From the NCBI GenBank assembly GCA_964494475.1, contig CAZBRS010000075.1, positions 1-20,655 of the forward strand: DNA of 20,655 nt. Direction: 5' to 3'. Positions 1 through 10,810 of the stretch are shown in pieces (the stretch's first letter is position 1; each line of letters starts with the position of its first letter). The DNA is from CAZBRS01 sp964494475 (GTDB lineage Bacteria > Myxococcota_A > UBA9042 > CAZBRS01). The notes below the pieces were generated by a model, which did not search any database, had not been told where the DNA came from, and was given only the letters and a program-made list of their open reading frames with translations. The translations under genes were made by a program, and so were the position numbers.

Positions 1-2274
1 CACGTAGGCCTCGTCCGTGGCGCCGTCGCAGTCGTTGTCCAGCCCGTCGCAAGCGAGGCCCTCGATCGCCTCGTACGAGGGCACGAGGGACCTGTAGAAG
101 GCGTCGCTGCAGGCGCGCCACGCACCGTTCGTGCAGCGCGAGAGCCCCTTGAGGGTGCCCGCGCACACGCCCTCTTGCTTCTCGCAGTAGGGTTGATCGT
201 TGGCCAGCAGATCGGCTCCGTCGCCGGCGTCGGTCAGCCCGTCGCAGTCGTTGTCGACGCCGTCGCAGACCTCGGGCGCCGGAGCGCCCGGGGCGCACGA
301 GTCGACCTCGAGCCCCGCCACGCAGGCCGTCTGGCCGGCGGCCAGGCAGCCGCCCGTGCCGCACGCCGTGGTGGCCGGCGTGAAGTCTTCGTCGGCCTCA
401 CCGCTGCAGTCGTCGTCCACGCCGTCGCAGGTCGCGTCCGACGGGGCAGGGAGCCCCGGCGTGCACGAGTCGATCGGGGCGCCGTTCACGCACGTGAGCA
501 CGCCCGTGGTGGCGCAGGGACCCACGCCGCACGCGGTCGGGGTCGGCGCGAAGTCCTCGTCGGTGGCGCCGTCGCAGTCGTTGTCGACGCCGTTGCAGGC
601 AACGTCGGGCGCGCCCGGGTACGTCGCGGCGTCGAGCGGACCGCAGTCGTCCTTGTCCAGCACGCCGTCGCCGTCGGTGTCGGGCTCGATCTCGGTGGGC
701 GGCTCGCCCTCGCCCCCGCCGTTGCCGTCGGAGGGCCACTCGGTCGCTGGCGCGCCGTTCTCGCCGGTGGCCGTGACGATGGCCTGGTTGCGGAGCGTGC
801 CCGGCACCGTTCCGTCGTAGGTCACGCGGAAGCGCACGGCCGTGGATTCGCCCACGCCGAGCCGGCCGCCCGCAGCGGCGCTCGCGCCGGCGCCGAGCCG
901 AACCACCAGCGTGCGCGTGGCCGCCACGTACTCTCCCTGGTCGTCGCCGACCGCGTCGGTCTTGGCTCCGAGGTTGGCCCCCGACGTGATCTCGAGCGAG
1001 CCGGGTACGTACGTGACGCCGGCCGGCAGCGCGTCGGTGAGGAGGGTGTTCACGGCCGGGTCGTTGCCGGTGTTCGGCACGTTCACCGTGTACTCCAGCA
1101 CGTCGCCGATCAGCACCCGGCCGCCGTTCACGTCTTCGACCGTCTTGCCCGAGGTCGTGAAGTCGGGCTTCAGCGTCGAGATCGAGGTCACGAACGCGCC
1201 GAGCAGGTAGACGTCCATCGACGTCGAGGCCTGGATGGGGGCCGATGTCTGCCCCGCGACGAGCAGGGTCTTCACGTCGAACACGTCGAGGTCGACGCCC
1301 GACATGCTGCCGGCCGTGCCGGCCAGTTGCGGCAGGTCGCCCGCCACCGAGATCGCGCTGCCCGCCCAGCTGCGGGTGCTGTTGAAGAAGTTCGTGGCCG
1401 GGTTCTGGCCGTCGGACAGCGTGGCTCCGTCGAACGACAGGGCGTCGCCGGTCACCGACTGGTCTCCCTCGTAGGCCACCACCGCCAGCTTGGCGTCGAA
1501 GCCGGCGTTCGGTACCAGGAACCCGTCGATGGTCGCGTTGGCCGGGTTGCCCGGATAGACCAGATCGAGCCCGTCGAAGACCGCCAGGTTGCGCAGGGGC
1601 GCGCCCGGGGCTTCGTAGAACACGACCAGCGACCACGCGGAGTACAGGGTCTCCTCGTCCGTGTTGTTGGGGTTGGCCATGGCGACGCCGCTGACCCGGT
1701 AGGCCCCGGCGCCGTGCGTGCGGACGAAGTCGGTCACGTCGGCCGTGGACTGGTAGAAGTCGCGATCCTCGGCCGCCTGCCTTGCCGTGAACGACTGGTC
1801 GGCCGTGACCTCCAGCGTGGCCGCCGGACCCAGGGCCTCGAGGGTCGCGCCGGTGTCGGCGCTGGACCGGAAGGCGCTCCAGTAGAGGCGCGCGTACGCC
1901 ACGGTCGCGCCGCCGGGCAGGGCGAGCAGCGCGGTCGAGCGGTTCTGCGCGGCCGAGACGCCCGTGCTCGCCGCGGCCTCGCCCGCTGCCGGCGACTCGG
2001 AGCGCCATCGCACGTCGACGCCCGTGTCGCTGGTGTTGCTGCCGCACGCGCCGACGTCGCCCACGATCGGATCGGGGACGGCGCTGCGGCAGTCGAAGGC
2101 CAGGGTGTTTCCGATGAGCGCGAAGTCGCCGTTCAGGTCGGTCTGGTGCCGCAGGGCGGGCGCGGCGTTCGCCGGCACCACCCCCGAGAGCAGCAGGAAA
2201 AGCACCAGCGCGGCGGCGGCGGCGGCCCATTGGGCGCGGGTCCACGAGGGCGACGAGAGGGTCGAGGAAGGCAT
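1..2274 (-). CDS. Secreted surface protein with DUF11-type domain and MopE-type metal-binding repeats (partial, C-terminus beyond window)
   Basis: The frame is open from the ATG at 2274 to the window edge (758 codons), so the C-terminus is missing. The start is preceded by GGGAGA at a normal distance. Residues 1 to about 37 are a signal peptide: a basic/polar start, an alanine-leucine core (AAAAAALVLFLLLSG) and a VPANA-AP cleavage site. Residues about 40-370 form a globular extracellular region I cannot name firmly. Residues about 370-480 look like a DUF11 domain (EYTVNVPNTGND, then TDALPAGVTYVPGS). From about residue 525 on there are Asp/Cys repeats of the type CDGVDNDCDGxTDExF, as in MopE-like 'putative metal-binding' repeats, at least four in view. 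The protein is probably exported to the cell surface or medium and binds Ca or Cu; the ligand is inference. It lies downstream of glmS but appears to have its own promoter. Confidence 0.85.
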   Translation of the reverse strand, partial: MPSSTLSSPSWTRAQWAAAAAALVLFLLLSGVVPANAAPALRHQTDLNGDFALIGNTLAFDCRSAVPDPIVGDVGACGSNTSDTGVDVRWRSESPAAGEAAASTGVSAAQNRSTALLALPGGATVAYARLYWSAFRSSADTGATLEALGPAATLEVTADQSFTARQAAEDRDFYQSTADVTDFVRTHGAGAYRVSGVAMANPNNTDEETLYSAWSLVVFYEAPGAPLRNLAVFDGLDLVYPGNPANATIDGFLVPNAGFDAKLAVVAYEGDQSVTGDALSFDGATLSDGQNPATNFFNSTRSWAGSAISVAGDLPQLAGTAGSMSGVDLDVFDVKTLLVAGQTSAPIQASTSMDVYLLGAFVTSISTLKPDFTTSGKTVEDVNGGRVLIGDVLEYTVNVPNTGNDPAVNTLLTDALPAGVTYVPGSLEITSGANLGAKTDAVGDDQGEYVAATRTLVVRLGAGASAAAGGRLGVGESTAVRFRVTYDGTVPGTLRNQAIVTATGENGAPATEWPSDGNGGGEGEPPTEIEPDTDGDGVLDKDDCGPLDAATYPGAPDVACNGVDNDCDGATDEDFAPTPTACGVGPCATTGVLTCVNGAPIDSCTPGLPAPSDATCDGVDDDCSGEADEDFTPATTACGTGGCLAAGQTACVAGLEVDSCAPGAPAPEVCDGVDNDCDGLTDAGDGADLLANDQPYCEKQEGVCAGTLKGLSRCTNGAWRACSDAFYRSLVPSYEAIEGLACDGLDNDCDGATDEAYV

Positions 2275-2332
2275 GAAGGTTCTCCCGGATGACGGGCAGA
2301 TCTCCGTCACCTTGTCAGTTGGGTCCACGCGT

Positions 2333-2360
2333 ACGATAGGTCCTTCTCGGCCGGCGTCAA
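2333..2360 (-). promoter_or_regulatory. Probable sigma70-type promoter of the secreted MopE-repeat protein
   Basis: On the minus strand a TTGACG hexamer (2360-2355; five of six to TTGACA) is followed after 16 bases by TATCGT (2338-2333; four of six to TATAAT). It lies about 60 bases upstream of the ATG at 2274 and just after the T-run that follows glmS. This suggests the secreted protein is transcribed separately from glmUS. The assignment rests on motif match only. Confidence 0.45.
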
Positions 2361-2376
2361 AAAAACCGGAGGGGTT
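2359..2376 (-). terminator. Possible short Rho-independent terminator after glmS
   Basis: On the minus strand, shortly after the glmS stop, AACC and GGTT can pair around a five-base loop, followed by a run of seven T (2365-2359). The stem is only 4-5 bp, so it is weak. Its position directly behind glmS and before a new promoter fits the end of the glmUS transcript. Confidence 0.4.
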
Positions 2377-2383
2377 CGCAGGA

Positions 2384-4216
<1,833 letters not shown>

Positions 4217-4220
4217 GGGG

Positions 4221-5639
4221 TCACCCCTTGTTGCGATCGTCCTTCTTCACGTAACGGGCTTCGAGCCGCTCGCGGTAGCCCTCGACGTGCGTTTTTCCGG
4301 CCCGCGTCAACGCGAGCGCGCCCGGCGGCACATCGTCGGTGACCGTCGTGCCGGCCCCGACCACCGCGCGCGCGCCCACCCGGACGGGCGCCACCAACTG
4401 GGTGTCGCTGCCGATGAGCACGTCGTCGTCGATGGTCGTGCGGTACTTGGCGTACCCGTCGTAGTTGCAGGTGATGGTGCCGGCCCCCACGTTGACGCGC
4501 CGGCCGATGTCGGCGTCGCCCAGGTACGACAGGTGGTTGGCCTTGGAGCCTTCGCCGAGCGTGGTGTTCTTGAGCTCGACGAAGTTGCCCACGTGCGCGC
4601 CGGCAGCGAGCACGGCGCCGGGGCGCAGGCGCGCGAAGGGCCCCACGACGGCGCCCCTCCCGACGATCGCGCCGTCGAGGACCGAGTAGGGCAGGACGCG
4701 CGCGCCGTCGTCGAGGCGCGTCGACGTGAGCACGCTGCCGGTCTCGACCTCGACGCCCCGCCCGAGCACGCAGCCGTGTCGGAGCTCGACGCCGGCGTGG
4801 AGTCGGCAGTCGTCGCCGAGCACCGCGTCGGGGGCGATGCGCACGTCGGGCGAGAGCACGGTGACCCCCGCGATCAGCGCTCGCTCGACCTGGCGGGCCT
4901 GCAGCGCGCGTTCGGCCTGGAACAGGTCGTGGCGCGTGTTGATGCCCATCAGCATCGCGGCGTCGTCCTCGACGACGAGGTGCGGGGGCTCGCCCCATTC
5001 GCGCGCCGTGGCGAGCACGTCGGGCAGGTAGTACTCGGCCTGGGCGTTGTCGTTCGACAGGCTGTCGAGCAGGTTGAACAGGTAGCGCGTCTCGGCCAGG
5101 TAGAGACCGGCGTTCACTTCGCGGAGCGCCAGCACGTCGGGGCGCTCGCGGGCATCCTTGTGCTCGACGATCTCGACGAAGGCGCCGTCGCGGCCCCGCA
5201 CCACCCGACCGAAGCCGCTGGGCTCGTCGAGCAGCATGGTGACCGCCGACAGGCGGGCGCCCGCGTCGTCGTGGACACGGAAGAAGCGCGACAGGGCGGC
5301 CGCCGTCAGGCAGGGCATGTCACCGTTCACGACCAGCGTGCGATCGTAGCGGAGCGCCAGATCGCGCGTGACCATCACGGCGTGGCCCGTGCCCGACTGG
5401 GGCTCCTGGACCACCGTGGCCAGCGACTCGAACCAGGCGCGGTACGGCTGGATGACGGCCTCGACGGCCTCGCGCTGGTGACCGACCACGACGATGACGT
5501 GCCGTACGCCGGCGCCGCGCAGGGCGTCGAAGCCGTAGTGCAGCATGGGCACGTCGAGGAGCTCGTGCAGCACCTTGGCCCGCTCCGAGCGCATCCGGGT
5601 TCCCTTGCCGGCGGCCATCACGACAGCGACGAGCGACAT
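4221..5639 (-). CDS. glmU: Bifunctional UDP-GlcNAc pyrophosphorylase / glucosamine-1-phosphate N-acetyltransferase
   Basis: GlmU acetylates glucosamine-1-phosphate and then uridylylates it to UDP-GlcNAc, in the cytoplasm. The product is 472 residues (E. coli about 456). The N-terminal pyrophosphorylase has the signature AAGKGTRM (about 9-16) with a Lys at 22 (KVLHE), then QSGTGHAV and NGDMP. The C-terminal half is a left-handed beta-helix of hexapeptide repeats containing GSKANHLSYLGDA (H369 is the likely acetyltransferase catalytic His) and VNVGAGTITCNYDG. The ATG at 5639 is chosen because GGAGG sits six bases upstream and the protein aligns from here. The frame stays open far upstream, but that part is antisense to glnE. 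It is the first gene of a glmU-glmS operon and divergent from glnE. Confidence 0.98.
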   Translation of the reverse strand: MSLVAVVMAAGKGTRMRSERAKVLHELLDVPMLHYGFDALRGAGVRHVIVVVGHQREAVEAVIQPYRAWFESLATVVQEPQSGTGHAVMVTRDLALRYDRTLVVNGDMPCLTAAALSRFFRVHDDAGARLSAVTMLLDEPSGFGRVVRGRDGAFVEIVEHKDARERPDVLALREVNAGLYLAETRYLFNLLDSLSNDNAQAEYYLPDVLATAREWGEPPHLVVEDDAAMLMGINTRHDLFQAERALQARQVERALIAGVTVLSPDVRIAPDAVLGDDCRLHAGVELRHGCVLGRGVEVETGSVLTSTRLDDGARVLPYSVLDGAIVGRGAVVGPFARLRPGAVLAAGAHVGNFVELKNTTLGEGSKANHLSYLGDADIGRRVNVGAGTITCNYDGYAKYRTTIDDDVLIGSDTQLVAPVRVGARAVVGAGTTVTDDVPPGALALTRAGKTHVEGYRERLEARYVKKDDRNKG

Positions 5640-5708
5640 GGCGTTCCTCCAACGGCACGGGTAGACTGACTTCCCTGAACGAAGAACTGATCTTAGGGAC
5701 CGCGCCGC

Positions 5709-8459
5709 ATGCCAGCAAGCGAAAAGCCCGGACAGACCCTGCGCCGACGTCTGTCCGAGGCCGGCGCGGGGCTGCTCTCGCCGGGCGTGGAGGCGCTCCT
5801 CGACGTGCTGGCCGAGCGCAGCCGGGCCTTCCCGTCGATCCTGGTGCGCGAGCCCGCGCGCTTCCTGCCCGTGGTCGAGGCGGTGGCCGCCGGCGCGCCC
5901 GCCCCCGATCCCGCGGGGGTCGTCACCGCGTTGCCGGGCGCCGCCTCGTTCGACGATCAGGCGCGGCACCTGCGCCGGCTGCGCTACGCCCACCTGCTCG
6001 ATCTCGTGCTGCGCGAGCTCGCGGGGATCGAGCCCATCGAGACCACCCTCGCGCGCATCACGCGCCTGGCCGAGCACCTGATCGATGCGGCCTTCACCTG
6101 CACCTGGCGGGCCTCCGGCCTCGATCCCTCCCGGTGGATGGTGCTCGGCTACGGCAAGCTGGGGGGGGAAGAGCTGAACCTCAGCTCCGACATCGATCTG
6201 GGGCTGGTGGCCCTCGACCCGGCGGCCGTCCGGGACATGTCCGCGATCGTGGCGGCGGTCCGGCGGTTCTCCGACCTGCTCTCGGCGCGCACCGCCGACG
6301 GGTTCGTCTTTCGCGTCGACTGGCGCCTGCGCCCCGGAGGCAGCGCCTCTCCGCTGGTGCGCACGGTCGACCAGTACGTGGCCTACTACCGGCAGAGCTT
6401 CGGCATCGCCGAGCGCCTGCCCCTGCTGCGTCTGCGGGCCGTCGGGGGCGCCCGGGGTGCGTTCGCCCCCCTGGCCGAGGCGCTCGAGCCCATCGTGTAC
6501 CGTACGGGCACCGAGGCGAGCGAGCTCGGCATGCTGGCGGGCATCAAGCGCAAGATCGAGCTGACCGCGCGTCGCGCCGAGGGGTTGGCCGGGTTCGACC
6601 TGAAGAACGGCGCCGGGGGCATCCGCGACCTCGAGTTCTTCGTCAACGCGCTGCAGTTGCTGTTCGGGGGTCGTATCGCGCTGCTGCGCCAGCCCGTGCT
6701 GGCCCGCGCCATCGTGGCGCTGTACCAGACGGGCCTGGTCGACCAGGCCGAGACCCGTCGCCTGCGCGAGACCTGGCGCCTCTACCGCACCCTCGAGCAC
6801 CGCCTGCACGTCCGCGACGAGCGCCAGGAGTTCGCGTTGCCCGCCGACCCCGGCGAGCTCGACGCCTTCCTGCGGCTGGCGGGCCTCGAGCCGGACGAGG
6901 CCCGCGACGACCTCGCGCACCGCCGGCGCGACGTGCGCGCTCTCTTCGACCGCCTGGCGCTGAAGCCCGTGCCCGAGCTCGCCGAGGACGACGCGCTGCC
7001 CCTGGCGCTGATGGCCCAGGATCCGGCCATCGGGGTCGACGAGGCCGCGCGCCGCCTGCGCGAGTCCGGGGCCACGCGGGTCGACGCCGACTTCGTGCGG
7101 GCGCTCCGGGCGCGCGCCAATGGGCCCGACTCGCCGCTGTACCCGGCCAACCTCGAGGCCGACCCCGTCTTCGGGCTCAACCTGTTCCGGGGGCTCACGA
7201 CCTCGGTCAACCCGACCGAGGCGGTCGAGCAGTTCCACGCGGTGCTTCCGGGTTTGTACGTTCGCCCGTACACCCGCGCGGTGCTGCGCTCCGACCCGCT
7301 GCGCCTGAAGCTCTTCCTCGAGGGCGCCGTGCAGTGCCCCTTCGTGCGTCGCGAGCTCACGCGCGACCCCGGGCTGCTCGACTACCTCTTCCTCGCGCGC
7401 GACTCCGCAGCCGAACTGGCCTCGCCCGGCGTGCCCCCCGAGCAGCGCCTGGGGCGCCTGCACCGCTGGTTCGTGGTCGAGCGGCTGCGCACGTTCATGC
7501 GCACGCTCTCCGACGGGTGGCTCCCACACCAGGAGGGCGAGGCGCTTTCGGCCCTGGCCGATCGCGTGGTCGTCGAGGTGGCGGCCCTGGCGGCCCTCGA
7601 CGCGGGCGACCTGCCCGGTTGGGCCGTGGTGGCCCTCGGCAAGGGGGGTGCGCGCGAGCTCGGTTACGCGTCCGATCTCGACCTGATCTTCCTGCACGAC
7701 GCCGTGGGGTGGGACGCCGAGCAGCGCGCCGCGCGCTTCTTCCGACGCTTCGTGGCGCTGGTCGCGGGCGCGGTCGAGAGCCAGCGCTTCTACGTGGTCG
7801 ACACCCGCATTCGCCCCGAGGGGTCGCGCGGGGCGCTCGTGACGGGCCTGGCGGCGTTCGAGCGCTACCACGAGACGCGCGCCAGCTCGTGGGAGAAGAT
7901 GGCGCTGCTCAAGGCGCGCGTGCTGGCGGGCTCCGGCGCCCCCCCCGATGGGTTCGCCGCCCTGCGGGCGCGTGTCCTCGGGACGCTCGACCGCGAGCGC
8001 CTGCGGGTCGAGGTGCGCGCGCTCGGCGACAAGCGCCACGCCGAGCACGCGGCGCGCGCTCGGGGCTCCGGCCCGATCGACGTGAAGCAGGCCTTGGGGG
8101 GGTTGCTCGACCTCGAGGTGCTCGTCCAGGAGCTCCAGCTCACGACGGGCTCGGCCGGCGACGAGCTGTGGCTCCCGTCGACCCGCGCGGCGCTGTCGGC
8201 GCTGGCTGAGCGGGGACGGCTCGATCCGGAGCGCGCGACGGCGCTCGTTGCGGCCCTCGATCTGTACCGCAGCGTCGAGCAGACCCTGGACCTGTACTTC
8301 CCCGAGAAGGGCCGCGTGTTCGCCGCCGAGCCCGCCTGGGTCGAGCGCGTCGAGGCTCGGCGGGCGTTCCTCTACCCGCGCCTGGCGGCCGACGACCTCC
8401 TGGCGGCGCTGGCCGGACATCAGCGCCTGGTTCGCGAGGCGGTTGCCGGATCAGCTTGA
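5709..8459 (+). CDS. glnE: Glutamine synthetase adenylyltransferase / adenylyl-removing enzyme
   Basis: GlnE adenylylates and de-adenylylates glutamine synthetase in response to PII, tuning nitrogen assimilation. The product is 916 residues (E. coli 946), with both nucleotidyltransferase halves present. The N-terminal (adenylyl-removing) half has GYGKLGGEELNLSSDIDL with D161 and D163, then DWRLRPGGSASPLV and LKNGAGGIRDLEFFVNALQL. The C-terminal (adenylylating) half has ALGKGGARELGYASDLDL with D656 and D658, then RIRPEGSRGALVTG. Both Asp pairs are kept, so both activities are likely. The ATG at 5709 has AGGGA nine bases upstream. No glnA or glnB is in the window. The neighbour upstream (glmU) is divergent across 69 bases. 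Confidence 0.95.
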   Translation: MPASEKPGQTLRRRLSEAGAGLLSPGVEALLDVLAERSRAFPSILVREPARFLPVVEAVAAGAPAPDPAGVVTALPGAASFDDQARHLRRLRYAHLLDLVLRELAGIEPIETTLARITRLAEHLIDAAFTCTWRASGLDPSRWMVLGYGKLGGEELNLSSDIDLGLVALDPAAVRDMSAIVAAVRRFSDLLSARTADGFVFRVDWRLRPGGSASPLVRTVDQYVAYYRQSFGIAERLPLLRLRAVGGARGAFAPLAEALEPIVYRTGTEASELGMLAGIKRKIELTARRAEGLAGFDLKNGAGGIRDLEFFVNALQLLFGGRIALLRQPVLARAIVALYQTGLVDQAETRRLRETWRLYRTLEHRLHVRDERQEFALPADPGELDAFLRLAGLEPDEARDDLAHRRRDVRALFDRLALKPVPELAEDDALPLALMAQDPAIGVDEAARRLRESGATRVDADFVRALRARANGPDSPLYPANLEADPVFGLNLFRGLTTSVNPTEAVEQFHAVLPGLYVRPYTRAVLRSDPLRLKLFLEGAVQCPFVRRELTRDPGLLDYLFLARDSAAELASPGVPPEQRLGRLHRWFVVERLRTFMRTLSDGWLPHQEGEALSALADRVVVEVAALAALDAGDLPGWAVVALGKGGARELGYASDLDLIFLHDAVGWDAEQRAARFFRRFVALVAGAVESQRFYVVDTRIRPEGSRGALVTGLAAFERYHETRASSWEKMALLKARVLAGSGAPPDGFAALRARVLGTLDRERLRVEVRALGDKRHAEHAARARGSGPIDVKQALGGLLDLEVLVQELQLTTGSAGDELWLPSTRAALSALAERGRLDPERATALVAALDLYRSVEQTLDLYFPEKGRVFAAEPAWVERVEARRAFLYPRLAADDLLAALAGHQRLVREAVAGSA

Positions 8460-8520
8460 CGCCGCGGGCTCGAATGTGATGAACACTCCCGTAGGAACTC
8501 GCCCCGACGAGAGGACGTCC

Positions 8521-9990
8521 ATGGCCGACCGCTTCTCCGCCGCCCGGCGCGAGCTCTACCCCCGCATGAAGGCCCAGTTCCCTTCGAGCCCCATCCGCCT
8601 CATCTCGCAGATGGACCGCGTGCTGCGGCACGACGAGGCGTACCGCGGGCTCGCCGTGGCGGTGGGCGACCTCGACGAGGAGGGCCTCCCGGCGGCGCTG
8701 CGCGAGCGCGTGGCTCGCATGAAGCGTCTCGATGACGACCTTCTGGCCACGTTGCGCGGGCGCGAGGGGTTCAGCCTCGAGCGCTACCAACTGAGCGGCA
8801 CGGGCTACGCGCCGCTCCGCCAGGGCTGGGCCGAGCTGTTCCGAGAGGAGACCGGGCTCTCGTACGACCCCTCCGACGCGGCAGGCCAGGTCTTCGTGAC
8901 CCACGGCGGCATGCAGGCCATCTTCAACACGTTCATCGCCGCCTCGGCGTCGCGCGACTGGGGCTCCGACGTCGCGCCCGGCCACCGCCCGCGGTTGTTC
9001 CTGCCCACGCCGTTCTTCCCCTGCGTGTTCTCGCAGGCGAACCTGCTGGGGCTCGAGGTGGTGCCCTTCGACACGGCGGCCGCCGAGCGCTTCCTGCCCG
9101 ACGCGCGCCGCCTGCGCGCCGAGCGCCCCCTGGCCGACATCTACTACCTGATGACCACCGCGAACCCCACCAGCCTGGCCATGGGCGCCGACCCGGCCGA
9201 TCCGACCAGCGCGCAGGCCGTGGTCGAGGCCGTGCTCGAGCTGAACCCGCGGGCCACCGTGCTGCTCGACGTGGTCTACAACCGCACGCTGCCGGGCTCG
9301 GCCAACCGCGCCATGCTGGCCTTCCTCGAGCGGCACCCCGCCCGCGAGAACGTGGTCTTCGTCGAGTCGCTGTCGAAGACGCACGCCTTCACGGGGACGC
9401 GCGCCGGCGTGGTGCTCACGACCAGCGCTCCGCTCGCGGTCCGCCTGCGCGACCTGGGCCTCGACTCCATGGCGGGGCCCGCCAACCTGCCGCAGTGCCG
9501 GGCCGCCAACGTGCTGCGTCCGTGGTGGGACTCCGCCGCCACCGCCGCCGACCGCGCCGGGGGCCGGGCGTTCGTGCAGGACCTCGCGCACCATCTTTCC
9601 GTTCGACGCCAGCGCCTGATCGAGCGCCTGCTCGCCGACGCCACCCTGCGCGAGTGGCTGGTGCCGCTGGCCGGGCAGCGCGGCCTGGCTGCGGGGCCGG
9701 GGGGCGCCCTCACCACCTCGTGGCAGGCGGGGCTCTACGCCTGGCTGGCGCTCGAGCCCGAGCGCGTGGCGCGCCTGCAGGCCGCGCCGGGGCTGCTCCC
9801 CGACGAGCGCGCGAACCCCGCGTTGCACCTCTTCTTCGAGTCCGGAGTGGCCGGCGTCGGGGGCCGGGGCTTCGCCTGCCCCGCCGTGCAGCCCGAGCAG
9901 CGCGCGGCGGCGCTCGCCGAGGCGGCCCGGCACATACGGGTCTCCGTGGGAACGACCAGCGACGCCGACCTCGGGTTGGCCGAGGGTTGA
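8521..9990 (+). CDS. PLP-dependent class I/II aminotransferase
   Basis: This is a fold-type I aminotransferase of 489 residues. The active site is intact: ANPTS (N215), LLDVVY (D250 and Y253, for the PLP ring nitrogen and phenolic oxygen), SLSKTHAFTGTRAG (K286 as the Schiff-base lysine) and HIRVSVGT (R473 as the substrate carboxylate arginine). Substrate cannot be told from the sequence. It has about 60 extra N-terminal residues compared with minimal family members. The ATG at 8521 is preferred over 8479 because GAGAGGA lies six bases upstream and 8479 has no such site; the open frame reaches back into glnE but that part is spurious. It follows glnE on the same strand after 61 bases and could share its transcript, which would fit an amino-acid nitrogen role (inference). 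Confidence 0.9.
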   Translation: MADRFSAARRELYPRMKAQFPSSPIRLISQMDRVLRHDEAYRGLAVAVGDLDEEGLPAALRERVARMKRLDDDLLATLRGREGFSLERYQLSGTGYAPLRQGWAELFREETGLSYDPSDAAGQVFVTHGGMQAIFNTFIAASASRDWGSDVAPGHRPRLFLPTPFFPCVFSQANLLGLEVVPFDTAAAERFLPDARRLRAERPLADIYYLMTTANPTSLAMGADPADPTSAQAVVEAVLELNPRATVLLDVVYNRTLPGSANRAMLAFLERHPARENVVFVESLSKTHAFTGTRAGVVLTTSAPLAVRLRDLGLDSMAGPANLPQCRAANVLRPWWDSAATAADRAGGRAFVQDLAHHLSVRRQRLIERLLADATLREWLVPLAGQRGLAAGPGGALTTSWQAGLYAWLALEPERVARLQAAPGLLPDERANPALHLFFESGVAGVGGRGFACPAVQPEQRAAALAEAARHIRVSVGTTSDADLGLAEG

Positions 9991-9997
9991 ACGCTCG

Positions 9998-10810
9998 CTA
10001 CCGCAGCCCCCGCTTCCACACCGCCTCTTCGTCCATGCCCAGGTAGTGCCCGATCTCGTGCAGCAACGTCACGTGGATCTCGTCGATGAGATCCTCTTCG
10101 GTCGCGCACTGCCGCTCGAGGCTGCCCTGGAACAGGGTGATGCTGGCGCTGAGGGCCCCGTAGGGGTCGTCGGAGGAGCGCTGGGGCAGCGCCGTGCCCT
10201 CGAAGAGGCCCAGGATCAGCGGGTTGGTCTCGCCGTCGGGGCCCTGGCCGGGGCCCGGGAAGCGCCGCACCTCGATGCGGATGTCGGCCAGCGCGGCGCG
10301 CAGGTCGGGGGGGAGCTCGTCGATGGCGTGGCGGAGCGCCACGTCGAAGGCGCGGGCGGTGACGCGTACGGGCTCGAAGTAGCCGTCGGGGTCGAGGCGG
10401 GCGGCCTGGGCGTAGGCGCGGGCGGCGGGCTTGGGGCGGCCGGTGAGCTCGAAGATCGCGGCCAGCACGTGGTGGGCGGCGGGGGCGGCGGGGTCCAGCT
10501 CCAGCGCCCGGCGGGCGGTCTCCTCGGCGGCGACCAGCTCGTTCATTTCGACCTGCACGTCGGCCAGGGCCACCCACGCCTCGGCCCACTCGGGGGACAG
10601 GGCCACCGTCTCGCGGTAGGCGGCGGCGGCCTCGCGCACCCCGCCGTTGTCGAGCAACGCGTCGCCCAGCCGGATGCGTAAATCGGGGTCGTCGGGGAAC
10701 GCGCGCGCGCCCTTGAGGGCGACCTTGAGGGAGCGCGCGGCGTCCTCGCGCTCGAAGGCCTCGTCGATGCGCGCGATCAGCTTCTCGCGGTCGGGCCGGA
10801 ACCAGGCCAT
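9998..10810 (-). CDS. TPR-containing zincin-like metallopeptidase (PF06262-type)
   Basis: The 270-residue protein has two parts. Residues about 43-145 carry about three TPR units (for example YRETVALSPEWAEAWVALAD and ARRALELDPAAPAAHHVLAA). Residues about 150-270 resemble the small bacterial zincin family. The C-terminal HVTLLHEIGHYLGMDEE gives the zinc motif HExxHxxG (H251, E252, H255) with an acidic third-ligand candidate at 260-262. No signal peptide or membrane segment is seen, so it is probably cytoplasmic. Its ATG overlaps the stop of the histidine kinase by one base (TGATG on the minus strand), implying translational coupling. It ends seven bases from the convergent aminotransferase. 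Peptidase activity is likely from the motif; the substrate is unknown. Confidence 0.85.
   Translation of the reverse strand: MAWFRPDREKLIARIDEAFEREDAARSLKVALKGARAFPDDPDLRIRLGDALLDNGGVREAAAAYRETVALSPEWAEAWVALADVQVEMNELVAAEETARRALELDPAAPAAHHVLAAIFELTGRPKPAARAYAQAARLDPDGYFEPVRVTARAFDVALRHAIDELPPDLRAALADIRIEVRRFPGPGQGPDGETNPLILGLFEGTALPQRSSDDPYGALSASITLFQGSLERQCATEEDLIDEIHVTLLHEIGHYLGMDEEAVWKRGLR

Noticed and set aside
175..2292. Plus-strand open frames over the left secreted protein
   Set aside because: Low-complexity Arg/Gly/Val-rich frames opposite a gene with signal peptide and recognisable repeats.
4217..4220. glmS ribozyme/riboswitch
   Set aside because: Only four bases separate glmU from glmS, leaving no room for a leader structure.
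5640..8420. Upstream extension of the glmU frame through the glnE region
   Set aside because: GlmU aligns from 5639 with GGAGG six bases upstream; the extension is antisense to glnE.
8248..8520. Earlier start for the aminotransferase inside glnE
   Set aside because: It overlaps the conserved glnE C-terminus and lacks a ribosome site; 8521 has GAGAGGA at good spacing.
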